Source: Hypericum androsaemum (taxonomy: Eukaryota > Streptophyta > Magnoliopsida > Malpighiales > Hypericaceae). From it: a stretch of 64,000 nucleotides of DNA. The notes under the pieces are model-generated. The model searched no databases. It was not told the origin of the DNA and worked only from the letters and a program-made list of their open reading frames with translations. Location of the stretch: positions 16,816,689-16,880,688 of the forward strand of contig OZ023180.1 of NCBI GenBank assembly GCA_963995505.1. The letters are read 5' to 3'. Shown piece after piece: positions 1 to 12,760 of the stretch; within the stretch, counting starts at the first letter, position 1, and each line of letters opens with the position of its first letter. A program made the translations under genes and the position numbers.

Positions 1-797
1 TGTTAAGATCTAGAGTTAACTCCTGGGATCATAGAATTTTATGATTCACCATGGGCAAAACGAGTCAGAGCCTGTGTAAGATCGAGAGTCGAGCGAGATT
101 GGTGGGATCTAAGTGATAACTCCTGAGATCTACGATTCTGAGATCTACGAGTTGGAGCGGTGAGATGTTTCTCAACGCTTCGAGAGGAGAGAGAGAAGAA
201 TAAGAGATTATCCTTCGTTTACTATTTTAATAATATTTATTATCCAGATAACTATATTTCTTTTACTGAATAGACCAAAATACAAAAATGTACTATACTT
301 TGTTTAATATTTTTAAATAATATTTGTTATTCAGGTAACTAGTGATCGATTAAAATGCTTAAAATGACACGATTGATAATTGTTGAGCCCGAAAATTAAT
401 AATCAAATTTATATTAATTAATATCTCTGAAATTAATAGTTTTAGAGTTATTCATATCCATATTTTCATCCTACCTATTTTTTCCCACTTATTTCTTTTA
501 CATCAATTTTGATGTTTATTTTATTTTCTTTATTGTTCGTCAAACCACATTATATAACCCATAGATATGTAGTGGATTATCATTAAAAAATGTATTGAAC
601 TTAGTTTTTTGAGTGAAAATTTATGAAGAAAAACTGGTCATTAGTGAAAAAAGTTTATGAAAAGGTTATTAATCTTAGTTATTTCTATAATTTTATCTAT
701 TTTGTGGATCTTATGATCTGTGTTACGATTCTACGATCTACGCTTTCTCTATGCCCAAACGATCTTTAGTGGAATCCTGATTTTGACAAGCTTGGCC
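1..797. other. AT-rich intergenic DNA
   Basis: No gene is recognisable. The first 180 bases contain loosely repeated words around 'gatctacgatt' and 'ctcctgggatc', suggesting decayed repeat sequence. The rest is AT-rich, with no open frame of interest on either strand. Confidence 0.5.
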
Positions 798-821
798 GAG
801 AGAGAGAGAGAGAGAGAGAGG
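798..821. repeat. GA dinucleotide microsatellite
   Basis: An uninterrupted GA run of about 12 units. It is flanked by short inverted words (aagctt on the left, aagctt inside ggaaagctttc on the right). It lies at the left edge of the GC-rich stretch that follows. Confidence 0.85.
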
Positions 822-849
822 AAAGCTTTCAATTTCAACGAGACCAGCG

Positions 850-1803
850 GGAAATTACGAGAAAATTGGAGGAGAGTTCGAATTGGCGGGGGATAATGGG
901 GAGGGACGTGCCATCGTCGGATGCCGTTATGGGTGCGTCTGAGTCCGTTGATATCTCTGTCGCCGCTGATAAGATCTGGGTGCGGTTAACCCAGAGAAGA
1001 GGTGCGCCGTCGTCGGACGCCGTTATGTACAATATGCGGAGAAGATATCGCAGACACCGTGGTTGGATATCGTCTGCCTCAACCTCCGGCGTCGACTTCT
1101 TCCCCGGAGTCGCTTTTGCGGAGAAGATGTGGTGACGGTGGGCAGGGGCGAAGCCAGAAAATTTGGGGAGTGGAGATAATATAATTTTTTTCAAAAATTT
1201 CAACGTATGTAATTACAACATTTATAATTTTTTAGTTTATTATTTTATTATTTATGGTAGTATAGTTAGACTAATTAAGATCTTATAATATATATTAAAA
1301 GATTAAGAAATGTCTAAATTTTTTTAAGATATGGTTTCAATTTTTAGGTTGATTAATTTTTTAGTGGGGTCAATTTCTAATTTTAGTGGGGACATATATT
1401 AAAAAATATACCTAGTTATCAATAAAAAATTAAGTGGGGGCAATTGCCCCACGTCCCTCCGCCCCTGACCGTGAGGCTCGCCTCCTTGGCTCTAGTACCG
1501 TCGCCTGCGAGCTCTCATCAACCGGTGACGAAGAATCGGCCAGGAGAAGATGTTGGGTCTGACCGGCAATGAAAAATCAAAACGGAGAAGATGACTCGGG
1601 AAATAATTTTTCTATTTTTTTATTGTAAGGGTAAAATTGTTATTTTGAAATTATGTTGACCGGATGACATCAGCAATTGACCTCGAGGGACCTTAGAGTA
1701 CAATAAAAGCAAACTAGGGGAATCAAAATTTTGATTTCGAAACAGCAGGGACTAAAACAATGATTTAAGCAAAGTCCAAGGCCTGAGGACAATTTGCTCT
1801 TAA
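850..1803. mobile_element. Remnant of a Mutator-like element with GC-rich cargo
   Basis: The right end (about 1620-1803) resembles the right end of the element at 34775-35967: a 'gggtaaaat' stretch, then 'attatgttgacc', a 'gacatcagca' word, 'gagggacc', and a tail about leftover rounds of 'gggactaaa'. The interior is GC-rich, unlike its AT-rich surroundings, and repeats the phrase 'cgtcggatgccgttatg' in altered form at about 916 and 1012. I find no matching left end, so the element is truncated or decayed. Open frames here lack family motifs. A later hAT-like element sits inside it. Confidence 0.4.
1143..1467. mobile_element. hAT-like MITE, 325 bp, nested in older element
   Basis: The ends are inverted: CAGGGGCGAAG on the left and CTCCGCCCCTG on the right (reverse complement CAGGGGCGGAG), a classic hAT terminus. 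The eight bases outside each end, acggtggg and accgtgag, match at six of eight positions, as for an old 8-bp target duplication. The interior is AT-rich and non-coding, so the element is non-autonomous. It splits the GC-rich block that starts near 850, so it inserted later. Confidence 0.72.
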
Positions 1804-2989
1804 GTGTCTATTTCTGATAACACGGTGTATTTTTAACTCTTTATTTTACTTGGATGAATTTACCCTCCAGTTGCGGCTATAATACCATGAAATGCCAAAT
1901 TCCATATATTGCAAACACCACCTGCATCAAGTACATATACCATCATCGGACAAGAAAACAGAAGAGGAACAGAGGTGCTTCTGCTTTAAATGTTATTTAC
2001 GACGCGTTTTTATGTCGCCACCGAGATGGGAAAGTTGAGTCAAACAGCATTAACATCTGTGCCCTTTTTTGATAGGGTTATCTCTTATTTTATTCTTTGA
2101 AAAAAATTTGGTTAATTAGCATTATAAACATATCTAATTTAAATTTTGGGGTTGTCAAAGAACTTAGTATCGTTGGGGCGAAAAAAAAAACTTTGTACTT
2201 GCGATACTACCTACAACACTCTTTTTCTAGTACAGACTTTTTTTCAAAAAGTTTTACTGTATTTGAAGAAAACCTAACGAATTATGAGCACGGGCCCATC
2301 GGAAGTGACAATTTGATGGCATTATATTTTGGGGTGAAATTGTGCCAGTTGCAGGGGTAACACCATGAACTTAGACAGCAATACATGTCTGTGCCTTAGG
2401 TATGAAGTTATAGATAGCTACATGTGCTTGATGGTCTTGTTGCTTGCCCCCAAGTATTTGTTCTATTCCCTCCTGTGCCGTCATCAGTTTGAGTTTCGTT
2501 TTCTAATTGATTTTTATCGTCTTATGTTTTGATATTTATCTTTGATGTTTTGTAACCTTTTATTAATATAGGCCTAGCGCCACATTTTTTTCCAAAAAAA
2601 AGTATTTGTTCTATTAGGACCACAAACAACTGGAACAGCACTTTACAACAACAAAGCAAGGACCACTTCTTGGTATTTCTGTTGACAATTAAAGCAGGTA
2701 ACCAAAAGACATTTATGCTATCGGTAGAAGGCGTAGAATAATTCGGATAAAACACAAGAACTAAAGCAGGAATGAGAATAACTTTTTGAATAATAATATT
2801 CTATAAGTGTAGCTGGTTCGGTGCTATCCAAAATGAATCATTGTAAGCCAAGGAAAATGAAGAAAATAATGTGAACATAACTTAATACTAACGGAATTAA
2901 AATTGTTTAGTGAATTGCTCTCAAGGACAACCTTCTTCATCCAGTTGAGTAGCTAGAAAAGAACATGCAAGAAACAGATCTTGGTATTC
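1804..2989. other. Intergenic, 3' side of the methyltransferase gene
   Basis: AT-rich, with short chance open frames and no recognisable motif. The part nearest 2990 should hold the 3' UTR and polyadenylation site of the minus-strand methyltransferase gene; I cannot place the site exactly. Confidence 0.5.
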
Positions 2990-5900
2990 CTATTCTGTGT
3001 CTCTGAGGCTTCCACTAGTCAGCCACAATTTCTTCTGGACGATGAAGACAACGTCGTCGTCGCCATCCGGGTCTGATTCGGAACTCGAATCGGCAGTTGC
3101 TACCACTTCCCAGTGCAGCGCGACCAGATATTTCTTTATGTAGTCAACCACAGATTGCTTGTCGCGAATGATAATGAAACCGCTAGGTCTCAGCATGCGG
3201 TCCATCTCTAGGAGTAGATCTTCGGGACTACAGCCTTTCTTTGCAATGTCGGAAAATACAGTCGGAGCATGAAGCAAGTCGTACGTTCGTGGATAGGTTG
3301 AATATGCTTCACACCTGCAGAGTGAGAATTCAGATATAAAAATCCTTGCACGAAGCCAAAGAACGAGAACTAATGACATCATCAGCCAAGAAGCAGAAAG
3401 CTACAAAATTGGCTGGGAAGTGGGGTATTTCTTCTATTTGAGGTCTTTCGTTCGTTTTACTTGGAAACTCGCTACGGTACTTCTATGTATTTGACAGTCT
3501 TTGGAGAAAGGAAACACAGGACAAATTCTCAAGAGACAACAAATGAAGTATACAACAAGTGAACAAGCATACCAGCTGTGAACGCTGCCAATCAAGCCCC
3601 TGTCATATATCACCTTAAGCGTGTTCGGTCCATCTTCGGGGACAACATTCATCACCCAAACGTTTTTGTCCCTGACAGCAGCTGCAAATGATCCCAAGTT
3701 TGCTTTCATGTCCATGATATTCCTAATTGTATCTGACTGAACCTTTGAACTCAACAGATTCCAATAATTTTTCACTCTTTGTTTCCAAAGATCCTGCAAA
3801 TTAATGCAATAGCCAGCCAATCTTATGAGAATTTCAGCACACAAAAAGCCATCTCAATGTACCTGAAAAACAAATTTAAAATTTCCTAAATTACCATGTC
3901 CTTGTCAAACATTTCAGCTGAATAGCCAAAATCAGCAAGTCGAGGTGGACGACTGGTCGCCCTGGCTGGCCATGGGGCTAATCCACTCCCCTTAGCTTTA
4001 TGGTCATCTGACAGAAAATACATTACCCCGGTCAAATAAAAGCAATTGAAGTTGCTATGAAATTCATAAAAATAAGTCAGCAGAGAAGCAGAAACTTGGG
4101 ACAAAATAATATTACAGAACTGAGATAGTTAGCAGATCAAAGTCCCATGCAAGGAAATCAGGAGTGCAAAAAGGCCTATGGATTCCGACCACCTTTGGCA
4201 ACAAACACGTAGAAACAATGAAGATATCAGCGTAAAGAACCGTATCGCAAACCAACTACTTCTCAACCATATCCTTAAACTTCTCAACTACTTCTCAACC
4301 ATATCCTAAAGAATCGTATTGCAACCGACAGTTCGTCTCGCAGTTGTCTCTTCAGACACACATGTTCGCAAGGGTAACACCAACCGAAAGCTCAAAAAAA
4401 AAAAACTCGAAACAGAGCAAAAGGGTGCAACAGATCATGAGAAGAGAGAGAGACTCACGTTCAGTGTAAGGTGTAATGCAGGCTTCCATAGCCACACCCC
4501 ACACGGCATCTGGATCATCATCTGATCGGCAGAGAGGAGGCTGAGTACCAGGTTCTCGTTCCATGTAGCAGTCATTTGTCAGAGGCTTTTGCCAAATGAC
4601 AGTTTGGTTCCTTTTCGCAGCTACTGTCCAACACATACGGCCAACGAGGGCACTCATCTCTCTCCAAATTCTGAGATCTTCCTCATCTTGAGCATAAGCT
4701 TCAGGAGATGAGTAGGCAAAATAGCCACCCGGCCTGAGTAACCGGTCAAGCTCAAGGAGAAGAATACCATCCCTTTGAAGCCAATCTATTCGACAGCGTG
4801 AACAGTGGGCAAGCTCAAATGATCTGCTTGGGTAAGGGAGCCTTTTAGTTCCCAAAACTCCAAGATATGCAGGGATTCCTCTTTCCAAAGCAAACTGGAT
4901 TTGATTTTGATGCACGTCATTGGGTGCCAAAGACATTGTAATTATGTCTGAGGATAGAAGATAGCCTCCAAAACTTGCAACACCACAGCCAACATCCAAA
5001 ACTGTTCTCAGCCTTCCCTCATTGTTTAAAACATTGTTAGTAAAGTTCAGCATCTGCACATATGAACAAGAGTAAGACTATTTGAGCATTCGAGTAGTGG
5101 ATATGCAACGAAAACATTATCAATGTCAACTAAACACAAAGCAAAAAGATGCACAAACGAGTTATCTACATAAGCAATTTTAAGATCAAGGATTCATTAG
5201 GATGAAGCACATCTTACATTTGCAATTGAAGCAATATACTTATCAGCTCCATAGTGAAAATGGGTGCCGCCCCCAGGAAAAACTATTTTTTCACCTTTTA
5301 CGACCATCCAGTTCTGATCAGATTTCTCATGAGCAAGGTGTGTATGAGGTATGTTGGCTTTCCAAACTTTATCCCTACTTTTAGGCCACTTGATTGGTAT
5401 CTGTAATAATCAAAGGGCATTTATCAGTCAGGCAAACTGGATGCTGACATTTGTCACCGTAAGAGTGATAAAGATTCAGGTGTCAGACTAATCACCTTGT
5501 ATCCTGCAGGAGGTGGTATCAAGCAATTGTACCGTCTCTCTGGGGGAGGGCAATGTCGCTCATAGTGTTCCATCAAATTTAGATCCAGCTTCAATCTCAG
5601 CTGATAAATTAGATTTCTATCTAAGCAGGGAATGAGTTCTGAATGCCTGTCATCGCAAACCTTCAAGAAAGAGATAAACAGAAGAAAATAGAATCAATAC
5701 CAAAATAAAAATCGGAAAGGAAAGAAGAAAACTAATGAACCAAAGTGCAACTATTGGAGTTTACAGAAGCAGTTGAAAGTTAAGAGTGAAGATCTTACAG
5801 GAAAGCTCTTCGGAGAAGCATCGTCGTCTCCATCATCTTGTCCAAATTTTATGGAATCGTCTTGCTTGCCATCTGCATCATCGTCCCCACCCAGATAAGC

Positions 5901-6068
5901 AGACCCAAGTTTCCTCAAGGATTTTCCATACTCTAGAGCTGATGCACCACGGCCTTGAGATCCAAAAACAGACCCATAATAGAAATATATGAAGCCAAGA
6001 AAGGCAGCTACGACACAAACAGAAGTGATCAAACGCTTCTTTTGACCTCCATCAGATCTTCCTCTCAT
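2990..6068 (-). CDS. PMT: PMT8/PMT1-type methyltransferase (DUF248 family)
   Basis: Seven coding exons on the minus strand: 6068-5799, 5660-5496, 5400-5218, 5053-4459, 4007-3895, 3793-3573 and 3314-2990. All introns are GT-AG, phases close, and the product is 623 residues, the length I recall for Arabidopsis PMT8. A short basic cytosolic tail is followed by one membrane segment (about residues 14-36), then an acidic Asp/Lys linker: a type II Golgi protein. The conserved region starts at VCDDRHSE (residue 91). The S-adenosylmethionine-binding motif VLDVGCGVASFG lies at about 224-235. Later family signatures include AHCSRCRIDW, RPGGYFAYSSPEAYA and NIMDMKA. Such proteins are thought to methylate pectin (homogalacturonan) in the Golgi lumen. 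That role is inferred from the family, and the exact substrate is unproven. No frameshift or missing motif was seen. PMT1, PMT3 and PMT8 cannot be told apart here. Confidence 0.95.
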
Positions 6069-7060
6069 TTTTACAAGTCACAAGTTTTCAGAAAAGAAAC
6101 TTTTCACTTCCAGCAATGACTAGTGGAGCATAATGCAGATTTCTAACAATATCCCAATCCAGTTCCAAAATCACAGTTAAGCCAGCCTAACTGGCCGCTC
6201 AAAGGTCCTGATGAAGGCGTTAAGATCTCCAAATTTGGTGCAGAGGGATCCACCTGCAATGCCAAGTTAAAGACTTCAGATCCCAAGTTAAATTCACGTG
6301 GGTCAACTCGTAAAGGATCTAAGTACACATACAAGAACGCGTCAATCAAACGAGTATGAGGAGCGAGTGGAGAACGGCACATAATCGCAAATGTGAAGAC
6401 GGGGACGAAATACGTCATACCGATTCGAATCACAAACAGGACAGCGTAAAGCTCCAACCCGATTCAAGTATGACCAGTTAACCGAGAACAGACAATCAAG
6501 AATCACATACCAATCACGTATTTGACAATAAACAAAAGAAAACCATTTGCAAAACAGAATCTTTAGGACTGAACCAGTTCCACAACACAACAACCATCAA
6601 CAAGTGTAAAAGCAGTTACGGAGCCAATAAGATTGACCCAGAAACAGAAGCAAAAAAAAAACCAACACTAACCCCAAAAAAAGCACCCAACAATTGGCAA
6701 ACCCAATTAGTAAAGAGAGAAATATTTTTTGCAATTTTGAGAATAAAAAAAAATCGAAGCACCGAAACACACAGATCTAATAACACCAGAATCAACACTT
6801 GCCATCCCCATTCATCCAACGCAAAAGGGAATTCCCATAGAAACAACCGAAACCCAGATAGATCCGGCGGCATTTAAGAGGAACCCAATTAAGGCAAAGT
6901 AGAGGAGGGCCTTACATAGAGCTTGGATAATTAAGGAGCGGGTAGAAGCTACGAGATGAAAATATCTGATCTAGGCTGGATGCTGCTTTTACAGAAACAA
7001 AAAATAGAGAGAGAAGGAGAGAGAGAGAGGGAGAATGGGTGTTTGTGTTTCGTGTCCGTG
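6069..7060 (-). other. 5' leader and promoter-proximal region of the PMT gene
   Basis: A likely intron splits the 5' UTR. A donor in the context CTCTAT|GTAAGG falls at 6915, and an acceptor in the context ATTGCAG|GTGG ends at 6254. That gives a non-coding first exon upstream of 6916 and a second leader exon, 6253-6069, ending at the ATG. The first exon region carries a CT-rich tract (GA-rich on the plus strand, about 7000-7035), common in plant leaders. The transcription start is not determined. Confidence 0.55.
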
Positions 7061-8367
7061 TCCGTGTCGTCGTGTGTGTAATGAGAGAAAATATTTTTGC
7101 AATTTTTGAGGTTAGGGACTTCTTCTGTAACCTGTTCTTCTTGTTTACCTGTTTTTTTTATGAAGGGTGCGACTTGTTTAACTGTCTGAGCGAGTTGGCT
7201 TTGGGCCTCGATTCGGTGGGGACTCGGCCATGAAGCACCATGCAAATCAAAACCGATATAATATACATTGGAGTGATAATAGTTTAAATATGAAGTGATA
7301 ATGATATACAATATACATGTGAATATTTGCGACATATTAAAACCATGAAGGAAATAAAGCGATAATGGTATACAATGATATGATAATAGTGGTATAATGG
7401 TTTAAGTTTTGGTTGTGAAATTTTTTTACTTATTTGTTTAAAGTTATTTAGAGTAGAAGTTTGGTCTAGTTATATCACCGAACAATATTCTACCAAATTT
7501 TCTTTAAAAATAACCATTTGCTGCCAATGGTGGGCCCCGGCCGGGTCCAGCCCCGTTAGATTTGGTTTTAGTCCCATTGGGTAGGGATAAAAGTGTCTTT
7601 TGGTTATAACCGCGTTTTATGGAATGAAAGGGAGAGAATCGTGTACGTCCAGGGGGGTGAAATTGACTTCTGGGGAGCACTAGATCAGATCTGGACTTCA
7701 GGCAGCTTTGGGTTGCCGACAATACGTCGTTGTTAGACCAGATTTTTAACGAGTTAATAGATAGGGTCAGTTACGAGAATTTCTCATAAATTTCAATAAT
7801 ATTGTACTTCATCCAAATTAAATAAGTCATATGGTATGTGTATAACGTGCTGTACAAAATTATCGAATGCAAATCAGGTACAATATTTATCTTCAATAAA
7901 GACCTGAAACGTGTTAGATTTTTCGATGGTATATATGCAATAATCAACAAATCTGAAACACGTATATATAGATTTATACGAAAATAAGAAAGCAAAAAAG
8001 AGAGACCTAAAAAGAGACATCGTGATATAATCTCTAATATTCACTAAAATTAAAAAATATATAGAAAAATGGTTAACAAGAGCCCTATCTGTTGAAGAGG
8101 GGCAAGATTTTTTTTTTTAAGTGAGAGGAGAGTGGTTAGGATTTGAAATAATTCGATGGCATTATTGAATTTTAAAATAGAAACTAGTTGTAGATATTAT
8201 GGAAAACATCATATGTCCGTATTGGTTAGAACGGATTGACTGATGCTACTAATAAAATACGTAGCACTATCTGGAGCGAATTTAAGACTGTCGATTTTGG
8301 AAAATACACGTGTTTCAATCTAACGGCTAATATCTTCGAGCGGGATTTACATTGGTATTTTTTTAAT
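7061..8367. other. Intergenic, upstream of PMT
   Basis: No gene is recognised. From 7236 to 7400 there are loose repeats of 'gataatgg' and 'atatacaat'. From 7500 to 7740 the sequence is GC-richer, with an open frame on the minus strand that matches no family I know. The rest is AT-rich. Confidence 0.45.
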
Positions 8368-9566
8368 GGGCAAATTACCCTCACATCCCTGTACTTTGGT
8401 CATCCTCCCCCTAGGGTCCCTGGATTTTGGAAAAAGATTATCCCGTCCCTAAGTTTTGCTGATAATAGACTATCGGGTCCCTGGAGCCGGAATATTCTAT
8501 ATTCTCCAGTGAACTCCCACCTGAAATGACCAAAATACCCTCCTTATTAAATTTTACTCCATCTTCAACCTTAAACCAAAAAAATTCATCATCTTCTATC
8601 TTTAAACACCATCTTCAACCTTCAATCTTGCAACATCAAGAACCAAACACTAATAATACAACATCGACGACCAAGACGAACACCATCTCCATTTTTCTAG
8701 TTCTTGCCAGCTTCAATCCACCTAAAATAGTTGATTAATTGGAATTGGAATGATGGTGGACTGCGGGAACAGACGAGGGATAGTGAATAAATGATGGTGG
8801 ATGGCGGTTGGGTAGCTGAGCGGGCGGGGACCAGGGATGGCAAAATGGACGAGGCTGAGCGAACAGGGGGTGGACGACGTTAGGGAGGTGCACAAGGCAA
8901 ATAGGTTTCTTCGTCGATGTTCTTCTCTGAAGAGGCAAACAGCTCTTCGCCGCCGTCGTTCTTCTCCGGAAAGGCTACAGCTCTTCGCCGCCGTCGTTCT
9001 TCTCCGGAGATGGAAATCTTTGAGTTTGAATTTAACAAAACTAACAAAAGATGGAAAGACGATGAGAACGACAAAGCTTCATCCCGGATGTCACTTTCGT
9101 CTCCCCATCCCCTCGATTTCCCTCCTCCTTGTCACCGTTCTCGTGCTCGAAATTGGGGGAATAAATTAGGAATTAGGGTTTTTTCAATTTGGGGATATTG
9201 GTAAAAATCAATGGGTAATGTGGAGAGTCGATTAGGGTATGTTGATTTTGCTGATTTTCTTTTCTTTTGGGTTTTTGCTGATTTTTTATTTTCTTCTATT
9301 TTTGTTGGTTGTTGAATTTGATTAACAATAGGGGTTGAATTGAAGATGAATTGGGGAAGAAGGTGAAGGGGGAGAAGTTTTTTTTAAGTGAAAGGGGCAT
9401 TTTGGTCATTTCAAATAGGGGTTCGCCAGAGAATATAGAATATTCCGGCTCCAAGGACCCGATAGTCTATTATCATCAAAACTTAGGGGCGGGATAATCT
9501 TTTTCCAAAATTCAGGGACCCTAGGGGGAGGGTGACCAAAGTACAAGGACGTGAGGATAATTTACC
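8368..9566. mobile_element. Long-TIR Mutator-like element, about 1.2 kb, Pack-MULE-like
   Basis: The first roughly 180 bases (from gggcaaattaccctcacatc) recur inverted at the right end (about 9390-9566), with only scattered mismatches. The 9 bases outside each end are T-rich and agree at eight of nine positions, fitting a Mutator-type 9-bp target duplication, though T-runs make this weak. The interior (8740-9170) is GC-richer and contains a duplicated phrase beginning 'agctcttcgccgccgtcg' at about 8940 and 8980. No transposase is seen, so it is non-autonomous. The GC-rich centre may be captured host sequence. The 315-bp element at 62786-63100 belongs to the same family. Confidence 0.75.
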
Positions 9567-10440
9567 TTTTTTTATTGATTGCTTTTATTAATGTCTTTAC
9601 AAGGCATTAACTTTTTTTTTGATATATTTTATTTATCTAATAAGAAAATATCTCTTAGAATTATGAGACTTGCAACTTCTCTCTATACATTGAATATTTT
9701 TCTTTAATAGTGTATTTACCAATAAAAAATATCTCGAGAGTTTCCTAAATTAAAACAAGGTGTAGCATGAACTAACGAAAGTTCAAGGTTCAATTTTAGC
9801 AGGTGTAACCAATAATGTAAAATTTATTTGCAAAAGCACATAGTGTACCACTACAAACAATATGATGTATCATTGTTCGCTACATGGTGTGCAACTAGAT
9901 AGTGTGCAGCTACACGTAACATAATGTATCATTGTTCATAGCGTGCTGTCTTGTTGTTCGGCATAATGTACTATTACTCATATTTTTAAAAAAGTTCTTA
10001 TGTAATATTTGATATTACAAATTTGTCATTATAATACGTTGTTCATATTATGTTGTATGTGTGGTACTGCCTACCTTGTCGGCACCCAATCTGACCCTGC
10101 TGTAACAATAGCTCTTACTTGTTATGTTTGCAAAATGGACAAGGATTTCAAAATTCTGTTAACAGCTGCATGAACAAAAAAGTTCATTATTGGTAGTTTT
10201 CAGTAGGACAAGCGGCATGAATCGATTATTTTAATAAATTTTGAAGAAAAAAAGTTTGTGAATGGACTGGACTATACACAATTAGAAAAATTACCGTACA
10301 AATTTCAATGGTGATTAATTGTTAAGATTTATCCGAAATTTTAAAATGTTACTTTTTTGTTATTTCCTATTGTGTACCTTTTCATGGTCAAGTAGATTTG
10401 CAGTTTTTGATCGTTCATGATTTAGTTTAAGGTGGAGTAT
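9567..10440. other. Intergenic with degenerate short repeats
   Basis: No gene is seen. Between about 9840 and 9985 a phrase like 'aatgtatcattgttc' recurs three to four times with changes, suggesting a decayed tandem repeat. The rest is AT-rich. Confidence 0.4.
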
Positions 10441-10449
10441 TGTTTGTGC

Positions 10450-11180
10450 GTGACCCAATTTTTTTGAATTGGGCTTAATAAGTTCGGGTCCATGTTATAT
10501 CAATATATAACATGAGGGGGTCCTTCCAACTCTCCAAATGCCTAACGTGAACTAAGGGATCCCTTCCAACTTCTCTAAATGTTTGACATGGCATGAGGGA
10601 ACCTTTCCAACTTTGTCAAGGTGGCGCGAGGGAGCTTTTTTGATTTCTCAAAGTGCCTGACTTGACTTAAGGGAGCTCCCACGAGGTAAGTTGACGTCTA
10701 AGCACAGACACTTCGTAGATAACTATTAGGCGACAAGCCACGCTGGTGCCAATCCTTAAAGCAATGGGTTGATAGATTTTTCACACTTATAAGCTTGTCC
10801 ATCCCACTTGTATTAACTAATGTGTGATTCTCAACTTGTCTCCTCAAACGAAGCTCATTGGGCCGAAGTTTGCACAAGCTTTTTCCACCTTGTCAACGTG
10901 TCATGATGTGGGGGTGGGCAATGAACCACAAGTCTGACAGGAGCAATTGGCTCTGATACTATATATGAATGTTCATATCCTACTCAAAACCTTAAGTTAA
11001 TGAGTAGGTGGATCTTCCACACTTATAAATCAGCTCACTACACTCGCAACTAGCGATGTAGTACACACCCCTTGAAACAAAGCCCGTAGATTCTCATCAC
11101 GCACCCTCAAACGAGACCTATCAGGTCGAAGATTGCACGGACTTTGACTTCCCCAATGTGTGAGAAATGGGGGTTAAGCA
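10450..11180. repeat. Two related repeat modules, possibly LTR-derived
   Basis: Blocks at about 10740-10920 and 10975-11180 share words in the same order: 'ccttaa', 'cacacttataa', 'gattctca', 'cctcaaacga', a 'gtcgaag/ccgaag' word, 'tgcac' and 'tgggggt'. Between them sits 'ggctctgatacta', close to the reverse complement of the Met-tRNA primer-binding site used by plant LTR retrotransposons. This suggests degraded minus-strand retroelement DNA. No coding domain is present. Confidence 0.4.
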
Positions 11181-12572
11181 AGCACAACAATGAGCACAGT
11201 ATCAACCTGTTCCGGTATTATGTTAGAATCTCCATGGATGCGGGCACTGGCGCCCGCCAGAAGCCAGATGCGTGTTACAGAGAGATGTCCAATTTGAGCA
11301 CTCGCGTCTGTCACAGGACTGGCGCCCGCCAGCATGATATGTCGCCTAATAATAACCCTGGTCAACCTCGAGCTCCAATCCTTGCTCCCCTTTCCTTGGC
11401 ACTAGGCTTACTCCACTTCGAAAATATGTCAATAAATCATATGTATAATTTTCCGTTCCTAATTCTCAAAAAAAAATTTCCGTTCCAAGCCCAAGGCCAA
11501 TTCTTGGTGCAACGATACCAGATATTTGAAAAAAGGTTTTGACAACTTTCGAGCGGAAACCAACGAGCGTATCCAAACTGTTGTTCCAAAGGCCCAAATG
11601 GTCCTCCGGATTGTGCTCAGTATAGTAATATGGACACCGGAAAGATGCACAATTTTGGGACAACTTGCTTCATCTCTGTCAGCCTCTGAATCATAGAGAT
11701 TCCCGACAACAGAGGTCTACCAGTTTTTTTTTAAGGTACATTTCTCTATAATTGAAGCCACATAGCTCGGCCGCAACTCAGGTACATCACGAAACGTCAT
11801 TTCCCAATTGCCACTGTTAGGACTATTAGTGGCGACGTAGAATCCCTTGTGTAATAATGAAGCTTAAAACCGGTCCAACTCCAAGGAACCAGACCAGATT
11901 AGGTACGTACGAGTTTTACCATTGGGCTCTTACCTCTCAAAGTCCAAGTTTATTCGGCGTAATAGACATGTACTTGGGCCCATTTTGACTACGCCGACCT
12001 GAGTCTGGTTGATTCAGATCCGAATGTGCACATTTTTTTTATTACTTTTATTACTTCCTGAAAAATCATAAAATTTTTAAATAAGCATAGTTTAATTTAT
12101 TGTCTATTTTCGTGACATTTCCTAATATTAGATTTTTTATAACAAATTATTGAACACACCGACCTCTAATTAAAACCCGGATTGTGTGGAACTTACCCGC
12201 TAGTTCAAGGCTTAACCCTAGGCCTGTAGCCTAAGTGGCTGAAGAAGTCCGGGCTCGGTGATATGGCCCGGGTGTTCCTACATTACGCCTCACGGGTGAT
12301 TTTGGAGAGAGGAGACTAACCCTAAACTAGGGTCTGGGTATTTGCTCATTCAGACCACTTTTTTTGCTGAGTGAGAATAGTATATAGATGATAACTATTT
12401 TATTTAAATCAAAGCTCGAATGAGAAAGAGAAATAAAATTCCACAAGAAAGAGAAGTGGCTCCATAAACAAGACTAGGATTTTTACATAATAATTATATT
12501 ATTATTTGTTTGAGAGTACATAATAACTATATTAGAACTTAGAAACCCATAAAAATACTCAATAGCTTTTGG
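11181..12572. other. Intergenic, no gene recognised
   Basis: An open frame on the plus strand (11144-11542) and others opposite it show no family motif. 'actggcgcccgccag' occurs twice, at about 11247 and 11320. From 11990 onward the sequence becomes AT-rich. Confidence 0.4.
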
Positions 12573-12760
12573 GATAATTATCTTAAGGTCTCTGATATTT
12601 GAACAAACTTCTTTTTTAGTCCTTACTATTTTCAATAACCTTTCTCGGTCTTTCTAGTTTGAAATAATAGCCCTTTTTATTCCCTGGCTCTGGGACCGGA
12701 GAATTTCTCTAGCCAAAACGTACCTGAAAGGTCGAAACTACCCCTCAGTTAAAAAAATTT
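12573..12760. mobile_element. Single Mutator-like terminal repeat (left end)
   Basis: The sequence has the same word order as the terminal repeats of the element at 34775-35967: 'ataattatcttaaggt', 'tagtccttactattttcaa', 'taacctttc', 'tctagtttgaaat', then 'gaccgg'. I find no matching inverted copy before 16 kb. The element is therefore one-ended, or its right end has decayed. Its possible cargo is the set of open frames between 12900 and 14600. Confidence 0.45.

Noticed and set aside
866..1203. Several overlapping frames on both strands
   Set aside because: GC-rich transposon cargo with no domain; one frame runs through the border of the nested MITE.
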